Positions 10,265 to 18,051 are shown, numbered from the stretch's first letter. The stretch is DNA of 27,111 nucleotides from Ancylobacter novellus (GCA_003241485.1 QFQD01000045.1:1-27111); one strand, 5' to 3'. Translations and numbers: made by a program. Notes: a model not told the origin generated them from the sequence alone.

Positions 10265-11600
10265 GCGTGCTCGAAGCCGCCTCGCGCGCGGCCAGTTCGT
10301 CTGGCGCGTTGCGGTGGGGCTGGGGCGTCTGCCGGCGGCCCGGCGCGTCGAGCAGGATGCCCCGGTCGATAATGTCCTTGCCGAAGCGCGCGCGCAGGTC
10401 GTCCAGCGCCAGTTCCGCCTTGCCGCGCCTTGCGCCCTCCAGATCGACGAGATCGGCGGGGTCGGCCAGCGCCGGGTCGGCCAGTTCCGACACGCCGACG
10501 CCGATCAGCCGGAAGCGCCGCCCGTTCGCCTCCTTCGCCAGCAATTCGCGGGCATGGTCGAAGATGCGGTGGGCGAGGCGGGTCGGGTCCTCCAGCGAGC
10601 GCGCGCGGGTGATCGACTGGAAATCGGCGGTCTTCAGCTTCAGCGTCACCGTGCGGCCGGCATGGCCCGCCGCCTTCAGCCGGTCGGAGAGCTTGCGCGA
10701 GAGAGCGTAGAGTTCCTGTTCCAGTGTGCGGAAATCGCTGATGTCGACATCGAAGGTGGTCTCGGTAGAGACGCTCTTGGTCTCCCGCTCCGGGCTGACG
10801 CGCCGTTCGTCGATGCCGCGGGCCAGCCGGGCGAGCCGCAGCCCCTCGGCGCCGAAGCGGCGCGCCAGAGCGGTCTCGTCGGCGGCCTGCAGATCGGCGA
10901 TGAGGCGGTAGCCCTCGCGCGCCAGGCGCTCCTGCGTCGCCTTGCCTACACCCCAGATGGCGCCGACGCTTCGGGGAGCGAGGAAGGCGACGGCCTCTTT
11001 GGAGCCGATCACCGCGAAGCCGCGTGGCTTGTCGAGATCGGAGGCGATCTTGGCGAGGAACTTGTTCGGCGCCAGCCCGACGGAGATGGTGACGCCGATC
11101 TCGGCCTCGATGGAGCGGGCGAGCCGAGCCAGCGCGCGGGCCGGGCTCTCGCCATGCAGGCGCTGCGTGCCGGCAAGGTCGAGAAACGCCTCGTCGATGG
11201 AAAGCGGCTCGACCAGCGGCGTGAGGCTCAGCATGCGCTCGCGGATCTGCCGGCCGACAGCGACATATTTCGCCATGTTGGGCTTCACCACCGTCGCCTC
11301 GGGGCAGAGCGCCAGCGCCTTGAACATCGGCATGGCCGAGCGCACGCCCTTCACCCGGGCGAGATAGCAGGCGGTGGAGACCACGCCGCGCTTGCCGCCG
11401 CCGATGATGACCGGCACGTCGCGCAGGGCAGGGTCGTCGCGCTTTTCCACGGCGGCGTAGAAGGCGTCGCAGTCGATATGGGCGATATGCAGCGTGTCGA
11501 GTTCGGCGTGGCGGGCAAGGCGCGGGCTGCCGCAATGCGGGCAGCGCGGCGCCTCACCCGCATCATGCAGGCAATCGCGGCAGAAGGCCGGTGTGCCCAC
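10221..11600 (-). CDS. dinB: DNA polymerase IV (Y-family, DinB) with N-terminal zinc-finger
   Basis: Error-prone translesion polymerase. The 459-aa reading begins with a short Cys4 module, C7-x2-C10 and C20-x2-C23 (FCRDC and CPHCG), then the palm starting HIDCDAFYAAVEKR (metal ligand D43). SIDEAFLDL (D136, E137) follows, then the fingers, an HhH region (VGAIWGVGKATQERL) and the little-finger domain. The extended C-terminus is low complexity (SSTPTSSTPP). I choose GTG 11600 because GAGGAGG sits about 8 bp upstream and the gene then follows DUF3572 by 13 bp. An ATG at 11636 would overlap that gene by 23 bp and adds only 12 residues. No LexA box was identified. The 3' end overlaps the convergent eipB by 44 bp. 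The Cys4 N-terminus recurs in rhizobial DinB, to my recollection. Confidence 0.95.
   Translation of the reverse strand: MGTPAFCRDCLHDAGEAPRCPHCGSPRLARHAELDTLHIAHIDCDAFYAAVEKRDDPALRDVPVIIGGGKRGVVSTACYLARVKGVRSAMPMFKALALCPEATVVKPNMAKYVAVGRQIRERMLSLTPLVEPLSIDEAFLDLAGTQRLHGESPARALARLARSIEAEIGVTISVGLAPNKFLAKIASDLDKPRGFAVIGSKEAVAFLAPRSVGAIWGVGKATQERLAREGYRLIADLQAADETALARRFGAEGLRLARLARGIDERRVSPERETKSVSTETTFDVDISDFRTLEQELYALSRKLSDRLKAAGHAGRTVTLKLKTADFQSITRARSLEDPTRLAHRIFDHARELLAKEANGRRFRLIGVGVSELADPALADPADLVDLEGARRGKAELALDDLRARFGKDIIDRGILLDAPGRRQTPQPHRNAPDELAAREAASSTPTSSTPPGAAPRRK
10248..10276. repeat. 15-bp tandem duplication across the eipB stop codon
   Basis: AGGCGTGCTCGAAGT at 10248-10262 is repeated at 10263-10276 with 14 identical bases. 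The copy junction creates the TAG stop of eipB (10262-10264). On the other strand it gives the repeated SSTPT-SSTPP at the end of DinB. Confidence 0.85.
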
Positions 11601-11613
11601 GGGGTCTGCCTCC

Positions 11614-11928
11614 TCAGTCGGCTGCCATGTCCGCATGGGCGAGAATCTCGCGCGCGGCCACGATATGCCCGGGTTCGATCTTCGCCTCCTCGGCATAGGC
11701 GATGAGCAGGTCCTGCCGGTTAATCAGGAAATCCAGCAGCGCCACATGGAAGGCGGCCGAGCCGGCGACGCCGCGCAGATCCGCCGGCGACAGCCCGCTC
11801 TCGGCGAGGAAAGGCCCGATCCGCTCGGGATCGCCGGCCAGGAAGCCGAGCGCGCCGAGGCTGACCTCGCGGGCGGCCTGCCGGGAGGAGAGGGGGGTGG
11901 ATTTAGGGTTCGATTTGCGGCGTTGCAT
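11614..11928 (-). CDS. DUF3572 domain-containing protein
   Basis: Unknown-function protein of 104 aa, found beside divK in many Hyphomicrobiales. After a basic, Ser-rich N-terminal tail (about 15 residues) it is predicted mostly helical. Recognisable stretches are ALGFLAGDPERIGPFLAESGLSP, DLRG, and AFHVALLDFLINRQDLLIAYAE. There is no signal peptide, membrane segment or catalytic motif that I can identify. ATG 11928 is the only good start. It is upstream of dinB by 13 bp on the same strand, so the two are likely co-transcribed, and it diverges from divK across 116 bp. The conserved neighbourhood hints at a shared promoter region with divK, but no functional link is known to me. Confidence 0.85.
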   Translation of the reverse strand: MQRRKSNPKSTPLSSRQAAREVSLGALGFLAGDPERIGPFLAESGLSPADLRGVAGSAAFHVALLDFLINRQDLLIAYAEEAKIEPGHIVAAREILAHADMAAD

Positions 11929-12044
11929 TTGCGGTTCCGTAAGGAATGGCAGCGTAGTGTAGCGGGTGAGGATAGGGCCGACACGCTGCTGGATACCGGC
12001 CCGCGCGCGGACCGTCGACGACGAAGTTCAGGACTCACGGACCG

Positions 12045-12416
12045 ATGGCCAAGACCGTACTGATCGTTGAGGATAATGAGCTGAATATGAAGCTCTTCAA
12101 CGATCTTCTCCAAGCCCATGGTTATGTCACCGTCGGCACGCGCCACGGCGGCGAGGCGGTGGACCTTGCGCGCCAGCACCGTCCCGACCTGATTCTGATG
12201 GATATCCAGCTTCCGGAAATCTCGGGGATCGACGTCACCCGCCGGCTGAAGGCCGATCCGGAGCTGAAGGCGATTCCCGTCATCGCCGTCACCGCCTTCG
12301 CCATGAAGGGCGACGAGGAGCGGATCCGCGAGGGCGGCTGCGAGGCCTATCTCTCCAAGCCGATTTCCGTCGCCAAGTTCCTGGAGACCGTCCGGCAGTT
12401 CCTGCCGGAGGACTGA
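12045..12416 (+). CDS. divK: Single-domain response regulator DivK
   Basis: Essential cell-cycle and polarity regulator in alphaproteobacteria. Phosphorylated by DivJ-type and dephosphorylated by PleC-type histidine kinases, it acts through DivL-CckA to lower CtrA activity. The 123-aa product is one receiver domain with no output domain. It has the acidic pocket E9-D10, phospho-acceptor D53 in LILMDIQLPEISG, the switch Thr in AVTAFAMKGDEERIREGG, and the conserved Lys in AYLSKPIS. The last stretches match Caulobacter DivK almost exactly from memory, which separates it from CheY-like proteins. The promoter region (11929-12044) shows no obvious CtrA full site (TTAA-N7-TTAA). In most relatives pleD follows directly; here only 275 bp separate divK from the rpmG end. 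Confidence 0.95.
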   Translation: MAKTVLIVEDNELNMKLFNDLLQAHGYVTVGTRHGGEAVDLARQHRPDLILMDIQLPEISGIDVTRRLKADPELKAIPVIAVTAFAMKGDEERIREGGCEAYLSKPISVAKFLETVRQFLPED

Positions 12417-12691
12417 GGTCCACGGCCGCGTCGCGTCCGGCCACCCCCGTTGCTTTCGGCGCGCATTGCGCTAGCTTCTCTGGCGGTATGAGCTTGCCCT
12501 GCGGAGTGCTCGGGTCCGCCGCATCTCCTGGGTCCGTGGGGTCCGGTCGGCGGGTGGTGGTTCAGGAAGGCCTCTCCGGACCATCACCTGCCGATCACCG
12601 GCCAATCTCCTGAAAAGACAACAAAAAAGGCGCCTTGCGGCGCCTTGTTCGTCTCCAGTAATCGGCCCCGTGGGGCCGGCTCACATGAGGC
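12417..12691. other. 275-bp convergent intergenic region where pleD is usually found
   Basis: Between divK (rightward) and rpmG (leftward). It holds the rpmG terminator and a second hairpin at its right end. The left half has three copies of GGGTCCG (12512, 12530, 12539) and a 41-codon open frame from ATG 12488 that lacks a ribosome binding site. I could not recognise any PleD remnant in it. Confidence 0.5.
12622..12647 (-). terminator. Rho-independent terminator of rpmG
   Basis: On the minus strand an 8-bp stem, AAGGCGCC (12646-12639) with GGCGCCTT (12634-12627), has a 4-nt loop and runs into a T-tract (complement of AAAAAA at 12623-12628). It lies about 45 bp after the rpmG stop. A second GC hairpin, CGGCCCC/GGGGCCG (12663-12678), precedes it without a T-run. 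Confidence 0.85.
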
Positions 12692-12859
12692 TCACTTGAT
12701 CTTGCCTTCGCGGAACTCGACGTGCTTGCGCGCGACGGGATCGTACTTCTTCACGACCAGCTTGTCGGTCATGGTGCGCGAGTTCTTCTTGGTGACGTAG
12801 AAGAAGCCGGTGTCGGCGCTCGACACGAGCTTGATCTTGATGGTCGTTGCCTTGGCCAT
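12692..12859 (-). CDS. rpmG: 50S ribosomal protein L33
   Basis: Small 55-aa basic protein of the large ribosomal subunit. The sequence MAKATTIKIKLVSSADTG, then FFYVTKKNSRT, KLVVKKYDP and KHVEFREGKIK, is a full-length match to the family. It lacks the CxxC pairs of zinc-binding L33 and is the zinc-independent form, like the E. coli protein. The start has AGGAG about 9 bp upstream (12869-12873). It has its own terminator and lies upstream, by 119 bp, of the same-strand MFS gene's start side only in the sense of position: the MFS gene ends and begins to its right, so rpmG is the last leftward gene of this series. Confidence 0.97.
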   Translation of the reverse strand: MAKATTIKIKLVSSADTGFFYVTKKNSRTMTDKLVVKKYDPVARKHVEFREGKIK

Positions 12860-12978
12860 TGACCGGGTCTCCTGGTACGTGGCTCGGCCACGTCTAAAAA
12901 ATCGGGTTCGCGCGGCAGCGGTGCCGCTCGTTGGGCGTCCGTATCCGTGATCGGGACGCGAATGTCAAGAAATCCCGC

Positions 12979-14145
12979 TCAGCGATCGCGCCATATCTGT
13001 CCGGCGACCACCACGGCGTAGAGCGCGAGGAAGGCGCCGATTGTCCAGGCGAAACCGTTGGGGTCGAACAACTGCATGCCGCCGCCCACCGCCGTGGGGC
13101 CGACGATCAGGCCCACCGAGTAGAGCATGATGAAGGCCGCGTTCGCCGTCGCCAGCGCCGCCCCGTCGAATCGCGCGCCGAGCAAGGTGAGGCCGACCGT
13201 GTAGAGGCCGGCGACGATGCCGGTGGTGACGAACACCGTTCCCCACATCGCCCAGCCGTCGATGGGCAGGTGGGGAATGAGAAAGGCGCCGACGGTGCCG
13301 ATCGCGCCGCAGACCAGCAGCAGCTTGCGCCGGTCCACGCGGTCGCTCAGCAGGCCGAGCGGCAGCTGCAGCCCGACATTGCCCAGCTCGGCGATGGTGA
13401 GCAGCAGCGCCGATTGCGGCTCGGTCAGCCCGCGATGCAGGCCGTAGAGCGGCAGGAAGTTGATGAGCCCGGTCTCCACCGCGCCGAAGATGAACGCCGC
13501 CAGCGTCGCCGCCGGCGCGATCCGCATGAGGCTCAGCACGCCGCGCGAGCTCTCCTTCTCGATCGCCGGCGCGCTGGAGGCGCCGATCAGCACCGGGATC
13601 GCGGCGAGCAGGAAGAAGATCGCGCCGCTCAGATAGGGCGCCCAGCCCGATGTGCCGACCAGGCTGAGAATCGCCGGGCCGCCGGCAAAGCCGAGCGAGA
13701 GCACGGTGGCGTAGATGCCGATGACCAGCCCGCGCCGGTGGCTGGGCGCGGCGGCGTTGATCCAGAACTCGCTGACCACGAACAGCACGCACAGCGACAT
13801 GCCGAAGACGAAGCGCAGCGGGAACCACAGCAGGAACGATTCGGTGACCTTGAACGCCAGCAGGCTCATCGCGCCGGCCAGCACGGCGGCCAGCATCAGC
13901 GGGCCGGCGCCGAAGCGGCGGACCATGTTCGGCAGGAAGGGCGCGACGATGAGGGTGGCGAGGCCGCCGGTGGCCGTGTTGATGCCGATCCAGGTCGGGG
14001 AAATGCCGCGCGCGTCCAGCTCGAAGGCGAGCAGCGGAATGGACAGGGCGAGCCCCAGCCCGACAACGGAAATAGCCCCGATCGCCGCGGCGATGGAGGC
14101 GATATTCGCGCTCCGCGGCGCTTCGGGGGCGGTCATGGCCGACAC
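12979..14145 (-). CDS. MFS transporter (12-TM, substrate unknown)
   Basis: Inner-membrane major facilitator superfamily protein of 388 aa with about 12 hydrophobic helices. The loop after TM2 reads FLPNMVRRFGAGPLML and the matching loop of the second half reads LLSDRVDRRKLLLV. These are the two motif-A positions, the second well conserved. TM4-TM5 include EFWINAAAPSHRRGLVIGIYA, a pattern I associate with the YcaD-like MFS group. The start ATG 14145 (MSAMTAPE) has an alternative three codons in. Nothing in the neighbours (rpmG on one side, NUDIX on the other) indicates a substrate. The downstream gap to rpmG is 119 bp and upstream to NUDIX 137 bp, so it may have its own promoter. Confidence 0.9.
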   Translation of the reverse strand: MSAMTAPEAPRSANIASIAAAIGAISVVGLGLALSIPLLAFELDARGISPTWIGINTATGGLATLIVAPFLPNMVRRFGAGPLMLAAVLAGAMSLLAFKVTESFLLWFPLRFVFGMSLCVLFVVSEFWINAAAPSHRRGLVIGIYATVLSLGFAGGPAILSLVGTSGWAPYLSGAIFFLLAAIPVLIGASSAPAIEKESSRGVLSLMRIAPAATLAAFIFGAVETGLINFLPLYGLHRGLTEPQSALLLTIAELGNVGLQLPLGLLSDRVDRRKLLLVCGAIGTVGAFLIPHLPIDGWAMWGTVFVTTGIVAGLYTVGLTLLGARFDGAALATANAAFIMLYSVGLIVGPTAVGGGMQLFDPNGFAWTIGAFLALYAVVVAGQIWRDR

Positions 14146-14282
14146 GTGCAGGACACCTGTGACGAAAGCGGAGGCCGAGCCTCCCGGAGGCTTCGTCTAA
14201 ACCAACGCTGCGGAAAGTCGAACGACTTTTGGCAATGCGTTCATGACGGAGATTGCTGGATCGCCGCCCGGCGGCACCCCGC

Positions 14283-15023
14283 TCAGGCCAGCGTCTCGCG
14301 GCGCATCTTGCCGAGGCGCGAGACATAGAAGGGCACCGGCAGCCATGGCCGGTTGCCGGCCTTCAGCCGCGCCTCCACCTCTTCGATGATGGCAAGCGTG
14401 ATCGCCGGCACCTCGGCCTGCTTCGCCTCGGCAAATGTCAGCCAGGCGGTCTCCACCAGCTCCGCATCCGGTCCCACCACCCCGTCCTCGCGATGCACCA
14501 CCTCGGTGGCGTCCGCCAGGAAGAAACGCGTGTCGAAGCGGCGGGGGAAGCGCGGCGGGGTGATGGCGCGGGCGACGAAAGTGAGGCCCTCCAGATTGGG
14601 GAACACGCCCGACCGCGCGAAGGCCTGCCAGCTCTCCGGCAGCCCTTCCGGCGCGCCGGCCTCGCGCGTGCCGAGCAGCAGGCCGGTCTCCTCGAAGATC
14701 TCGCGGATGGCGGCGAGCGCCAGCGCGCGGGCCCGCGTGGCACCGGGGCGGGTGACGCGGGTCAGCAGACGCCGCTCGCTCTCAGTGTCGAGCGTGCCAT
14801 AGACCGGGATGCGGCGATCCTGCGGATCCACCCGCCCGCCTGGAAAGACGAACTTGCCCGGCATGAATGTGAGCGAGGGGTTGCGCCGGCCGAGCAGGAT
14901 GCGCGGCGTGCGGCTGGAGCGGTCCACCAGCACCAGCGCCGCCGCGTCGACGGGGCGGACGGCGGCAGGCACGGGCGCGCGCGGCGCGTCGGCGGGCCGC
15001 GCGGAAATGTCGGCGGTGTCCAT
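14283..15023 (-). CDS. NUDIX hydrolase with an interrupted Nudix box
   Basis: Predicted cytoplasmic pyrophosphohydrolase acting on a nucleoside diphosphate linked to another moiety. In the 246-aa product, the Gly part of the Nudix box (FPGGRVD, residues 60-66) is separated from the catalytic part (REIFEETGLLLG, 107-118) by about 40 residues. In the canonical box the Gly-to-REx2EE distance is about 14. A similar insertion is known in the mammalian NUDT19 (acyl-CoA hydrolase) group, so a CoA-derivative substrate is conceivable but unproved. ATG 15023 lies 6 bp after the DUF983 stop, so the two are probably translated from one message with rnr upstream. The first 25 residues are Ala/Pro-rich and may be disordered. 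Confidence 0.9.
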   Translation of the reverse strand: MDTADISARPADAPRAPVPAAVRPVDAAALVLVDRSSRTPRILLGRRNPSLTFMPGKFVFPGGRVDPQDRRIPVYGTLDTESERRLLTRVTRPGATRARALALAAIREIFEETGLLLGTREAGAPEGLPESWQAFARSGVFPNLEGLTFVARAITPPRFPRRFDTRFFLADATEVVHREDGVVGPDAELVETAWLTFAEAKQAEVPAITLAIIEEVEARLKAGNRPWLPVPFYVSRLGKMRRETLA

Positions 15024-15029
15024 GGTCGC

Positions 15030-15512
15030 TCAGGTCTTGGCGGCGAGGGAGCGGGCGGCCAGCTCCCGCGCGGCCAGCTCCCGCGCGGCGATGTCCTCGG
15101 CGGCGCGCTGGCTGGGCGGTGCGGGGTCGCGCTCCGGGTCATTCGGGTCGAAGCCGTGCATGCGCATGGCCCACTGGTAGCCGATCAGCGCGCCCTTGAC
15201 CGGCGGCAGCAGCACGAGCGCGAGCAGGAGCGTCATGGGCAGCCAGAGGACCATGTGGATCCATAGCGCCGGGTGCAGCGCCATCTCCACCGCCAGCAGC
15301 AGCGGAACCACGATGTGCCCGACAATCGTGATGACCATGTAGGGCGGCGCGTCGTCCGCGCGGTGGTGCCAGAGTTCCTCGCCACAGGCGGGGCAGCGCT
15401 CGTTCACCTTGAGATAGCTGGCGTAGAGCTTGCCTTCGCCGCAGGCCGGGCAGCGCATGCGAAAGCCGGTGGTGAGCGCGGGCCCGATGGCCCTTTCCCT
15501 GCGTGCGACCAT
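15030..15512 (-). CDS. DUF983 family membrane protein with zinc ribbon
   Basis: Unknown-function protein of 160 aa. Two CPACG knuckles (C21/C24 and C40/C43) form a predicted zinc ribbon at the N-terminus, followed by DAPPYMVITIVGHIVVPLLL and a second hydrophobic helix (about 82-103). It is therefore an inner-membrane protein with a cytoplasmic zinc-binding head. The motif LPPVKGALIGYQWAMRMHGF is typical of the family. The C-terminal tail carries an AARELAARELAARSLAA repeat encoded by a 15-bp tandem repeat. ATG 15512 has GGGAGG about 10 bp upstream. It sits 18 bp after rnr and 6 bp before the NUDIX gene, an arrangement I recall from other rhizobia. No function is established. Confidence 0.9.
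   Translation of the reverse strand: MVARRERAIGPALTTGFRMRCPACGEGKLYASYLKVNERCPACGEELWHHRADDAPPYMVITIVGHIVVPLLLAVEMALHPALWIHMVLWLPMTLLLALVLLPPVKGALIGYQWAMRMHGFDPNDPERDPAPPSQRAAEDIAARELAARELAARSLAAKT
15060..15089. repeat. Tandem 15-bp repeat in the DUF983 tail
   Basis: CAGCTCCCGCGCGGC occurs at 15060-15074 and again at 15075-15089, with a degenerate third copy to the left. It encodes the AAREL repeats of the C-terminal tail and keeps the reading frame. Confidence 0.8.
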
Positions 15513-15530
15513 TTCTGCTGCCTCCCGGCG

Positions 15531-17879
15531 CTATTTGCGCTTGCCGCGCCCCACCGGGCGCGCACGCTCGACAGGCCGGCCCTGCCGATTGCGGCCGGGG
15601 CCGCGCGGACCACGCCGGCCATCCGTCACGAACTGCCCCTCAGATAGGAGTTCAAAGCGCAGCGCGCCAGCCACCGGGGCCGCCTCCACCAGCTTCACTT
15701 CGACGCGGTCGCCCAGCCGGTGCATCTCGCCGGTGCGCTCGCCGATCAGCGCATGGCGCGCCTCGTCGAAGCGGTAATAGTCCTGGCCGAGCGTGACGGC
15801 GGGAATGAAGCCGTCGGCGCCGGTGTCGTCCAGCGCGACGAACAGGCCGACCTTGGTGACGCCGGCGATGCGCCCCCTGAAGGTGGCGCCGAGCTGCTGC
15901 GCCATGTGGTGGGCGATCAGCCGGTCGATGGTCTCGCGCTCCGCCGCCATGGCGCGGCGCTCGCTGGCGGAAATGCGCGCGGCGATCTCTGCCAGCTGCT
16001 CCGGCGTGGTGGTCTCCGGCAGCCCGTCAAGGCCGAGGCCCAGCGCCCGGATCAGGCCGCGGTGCACGATGAGGTCGGCATAGCGGCGGATCGGCGAGGT
16101 GAAATGGGCGTAGCGCCGCAGATGCAGGCCGAAATGGCCGTAATTCTCCTGCGCATACTCTGCCTGCGCCTGGCTGCGCAGGATCACCTGATTGACCAGC
16201 GGCGCCAGCTCCGAACCCACGACGCGGGCGAGAATGTCGTTGAACTGGGCCGGGCGCACCGTCTCGCTCTTGGGCAGCTTGATGTCGAGCGTCTGCAGGA
16301 ATTCGCGCAGGCCCGACATCTTCTCCAGCGAAGGCTGGTCGTGCACGCGGTAGACGAGGGGGGTGCGCTTCTCCTCCAGCGTCTCGGCGGCCGCGACATT
16401 GGCGAGGATCATGAACTCCTCGATCAGCTTGTGCGCGTCGAGCCGCTCGGGGACGATCACCTTGTCGACCGTGCCGTCGGGCTTGAGCAGGATCTTGCGC
16501 TCCGGCAGGTCGAGTTCCAGCGGCGAGCGGGCGTCGCGCGCCTTCTTCACCGCGCCATAGGCCGCCCAGAGCGGGCGCAGCACGTCATCCAGCAGCGGGG
16601 CGGTGGTGTCGTCGGGCCGCCCGTCAATGGCGGCCTGCGCCTGCGCATAGGCGAGCTTGGCGGCCGAGCGCATCATGATGCGGTGGAAGCTGTGGCGCTT
16701 CTTGCGCCCATTGGCGCCCACCACCATGCGCACCGCCAGCGCCGGGCGGTCTTCCAGCGGGCGCAGCGAGCACAGGTCGTTGGAGATGCGCTCGGGCAGC
16801 ATCGGCACCACCCGGTCGGGGAAATACACCGAATTGCCGCGCACCAGCGCCTCGCGGTCGAGCGCGCTGCCGGGGCGGACATAGGCGGCGACATCGGCGA
16901 TGGCGACGGTGAGGATGAAGCCGCCCTCATTGTCGGGATCGAGGTCCGGCACGGCGTGGACCGCGTCGTCATGGTCCTTGGCGTCGGGCGGATCGATCGT
17001 CACCAGCGGCAGGTCGCGCCAGTCCTCGCGCGTCTCGTGGCGCCCGTTGAGGGTCGCCGACCGGGCCGCCTCGGCCTCCGCCAGCGTCTCGCGGCGGAAC
17101 ACGCTGGGAATGCCGTGGGCATGGATCGCGATCAGGCTGATCGCCTTCTCGGTCGCGACCGAGCCGAGGCGCTCCTTCACCTTGGCGGTGGGCAGGCCAT
17201 AGGCATGGTGGCGCACCACCTCGACCGAGACGAGGTCGCCATCCTCCGCGCCACCGGCGAAATCGGCCGGAATTGCCAGTTCGCGCCCCATATTGCGTTT
17301 GTCGATGGGGATGAGCCGCCCGCTGCCGGCCTGCGCCCCGCCATGCGTGTCGCGCCGGAAGATGCCGAGGGTGAGGGCGCGCGCCTTCTCGATGAGCTTG
17401 AGCACCTGGGCGTGGTGGCGGATGCGCCCGTCCGCGTCCGGGATCTCCTCGGTCTTCAGCAGCACCCGGTCGCCGACCGTCGGGGCCGGGCCGGCGACAC
17501 GGCCGCGCCGGGCCAGGCGGACCAGGATTTTCGGTACGGCGCCGTGCTCCTCCTCGTCCCAGTCGATGGGCTGGGCGATGAGTTCGCCGTCCTCGTCGCG
17601 CTCGACCACCTCCGCCATCACCACGGCGGGCAGGGCGCCGGGCAGATGCAGCCTGTTGCGCTTGCGGCCGATCAGCCCTTCATCGGCGAGTTCGCGCAGC
17701 ATCACCTTGAGGACGATCCGGTCGCTGCCGTCGAGCCCAAAATGGCGCGATATCTCCCGCTTGCCGACATCCCCGCCATGCAGGGCGATGAACGCCATCA
17801 AATCGTCGCGACTGGGCAACCCCTTCGGAGGCCGGGGCGCGGCGGGCTGGCGGGTCTTCGGCTTGGCAGGCTTGCGCAC
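15531..17879 (-). CDS. rnr: Ribonuclease R (RNB family 3'-5' exoribonuclease)
   Basis: Processive exoribonuclease that degrades structured RNA. The 782-aa product has a basic N-terminal tail, a winged-helix (GGDVGKREISRHFGL, about 35-49) and cold-shock domains. The RNB domain has the metal-binding signature DPPDAKDHDDA (D296, D299, D302, D304, D305). RYAHFTSPIRRYADLIVHR follows, then a C-terminal S1 domain (FRGRIAGVTKVGLFVALDD) and a Gly/Arg/Lys-rich tail. The start is GTG 17879, with AAGGA 9 bp upstream. rnr is the first of the rnr-DUF983-NUDIX series. In many relatives it follows topA directly; here a divergent efflux gene lies between. RNase II is excluded by the helix-turn-helix N-terminus and Lys-rich C-terminus. 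Confidence 0.97.
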   Translation of the reverse strand: MRKPAKPKTRQPAAPRPPKGLPSRDDLMAFIALHGGDVGKREISRHFGLDGSDRIVLKVMLRELADEGLIGRKRNRLHLPGALPAVVMAEVVERDEDGELIAQPIDWDEEEHGAVPKILVRLARRGRVAGPAPTVGDRVLLKTEEIPDADGRIRHHAQVLKLIEKARALTLGIFRRDTHGGAQAGSGRLIPIDKRNMGRELAIPADFAGGAEDGDLVSVEVVRHHAYGLPTAKVKERLGSVATEKAISLIAIHAHGIPSVFRRETLAEAEAARSATLNGRHETREDWRDLPLVTIDPPDAKDHDDAVHAVPDLDPDNEGGFILTVAIADVAAYVRPGSALDREALVRGNSVYFPDRVVPMLPERISNDLCSLRPLEDRPALAVRMVVGANGRKKRHSFHRIMMRSAAKLAYAQAQAAIDGRPDDTTAPLLDDVLRPLWAAYGAVKKARDARSPLELDLPERKILLKPDGTVDKVIVPERLDAHKLIEEFMILANVAAAETLEEKRTPLVYRVHDQPSLEKMSGLREFLQTLDIKLPKSETVRPAQFNDILARVVGSELAPLVNQVILRSQAQAEYAQENYGHFGLHLRRYAHFTSPIRRYADLIVHRGLIRALGLGLDGLPETTTPEQLAEIAARISASERRAMAAERETIDRLIAHHMAQQLGATFRGRIAGVTKVGLFVALDDTGADGFIPAVTLGQDYYRFDEARHALIGERTGEMHRLGDRVEVKLVEAAPVAGALRFELLSEGQFVTDGRRGPRGPGRNRQGRPVERARPVGRGKRK

Positions 17880-18051
17880 GAGTCACTGTCCTTGAAAGGG
17901 CTTCGTCACGCTACCGGCAACGCGCCTCCGCGTCGACCGCGCATCACGGCCTGAATTAGTCGCCCTCCAGCGGGTCTCTTGCATTTCGCAGCCCAAGCGA
18001 CGATTTTGCGGCCCTTCCGGGGGGCCGGAACCGTCGATCTGGATTCGCCTT

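Noticed and set aside
10194..11705. 503-codon frame antisense to dinB
   Set aside because: dinB has all Y-family motifs; the opposing frame shows none.
11929..12044. CtrA binding site upstream of divK
   Set aside because: Looked for TTAA-N7-TTAA; no full or convincing half site found.
12488..12613. 41-codon ORF after divK
   Set aside because: No ribosome binding site, Gly/Ser/Pro-rich composition and no recognised homologue; mentioned only as part of the spacer.
12931..14328. 465-codon Gln/Arg/Glu/His-rich frame antisense to the MFS gene
   Set aside because: Low-complexity shadow of a membrane protein; the hydrophobic frame on the minus strand is the gene.
15720..17954. 744-codon open frame antisense to rnr
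   Set aside because: Mirror frame of a full-length RNase R, with no recognisable protein pattern.
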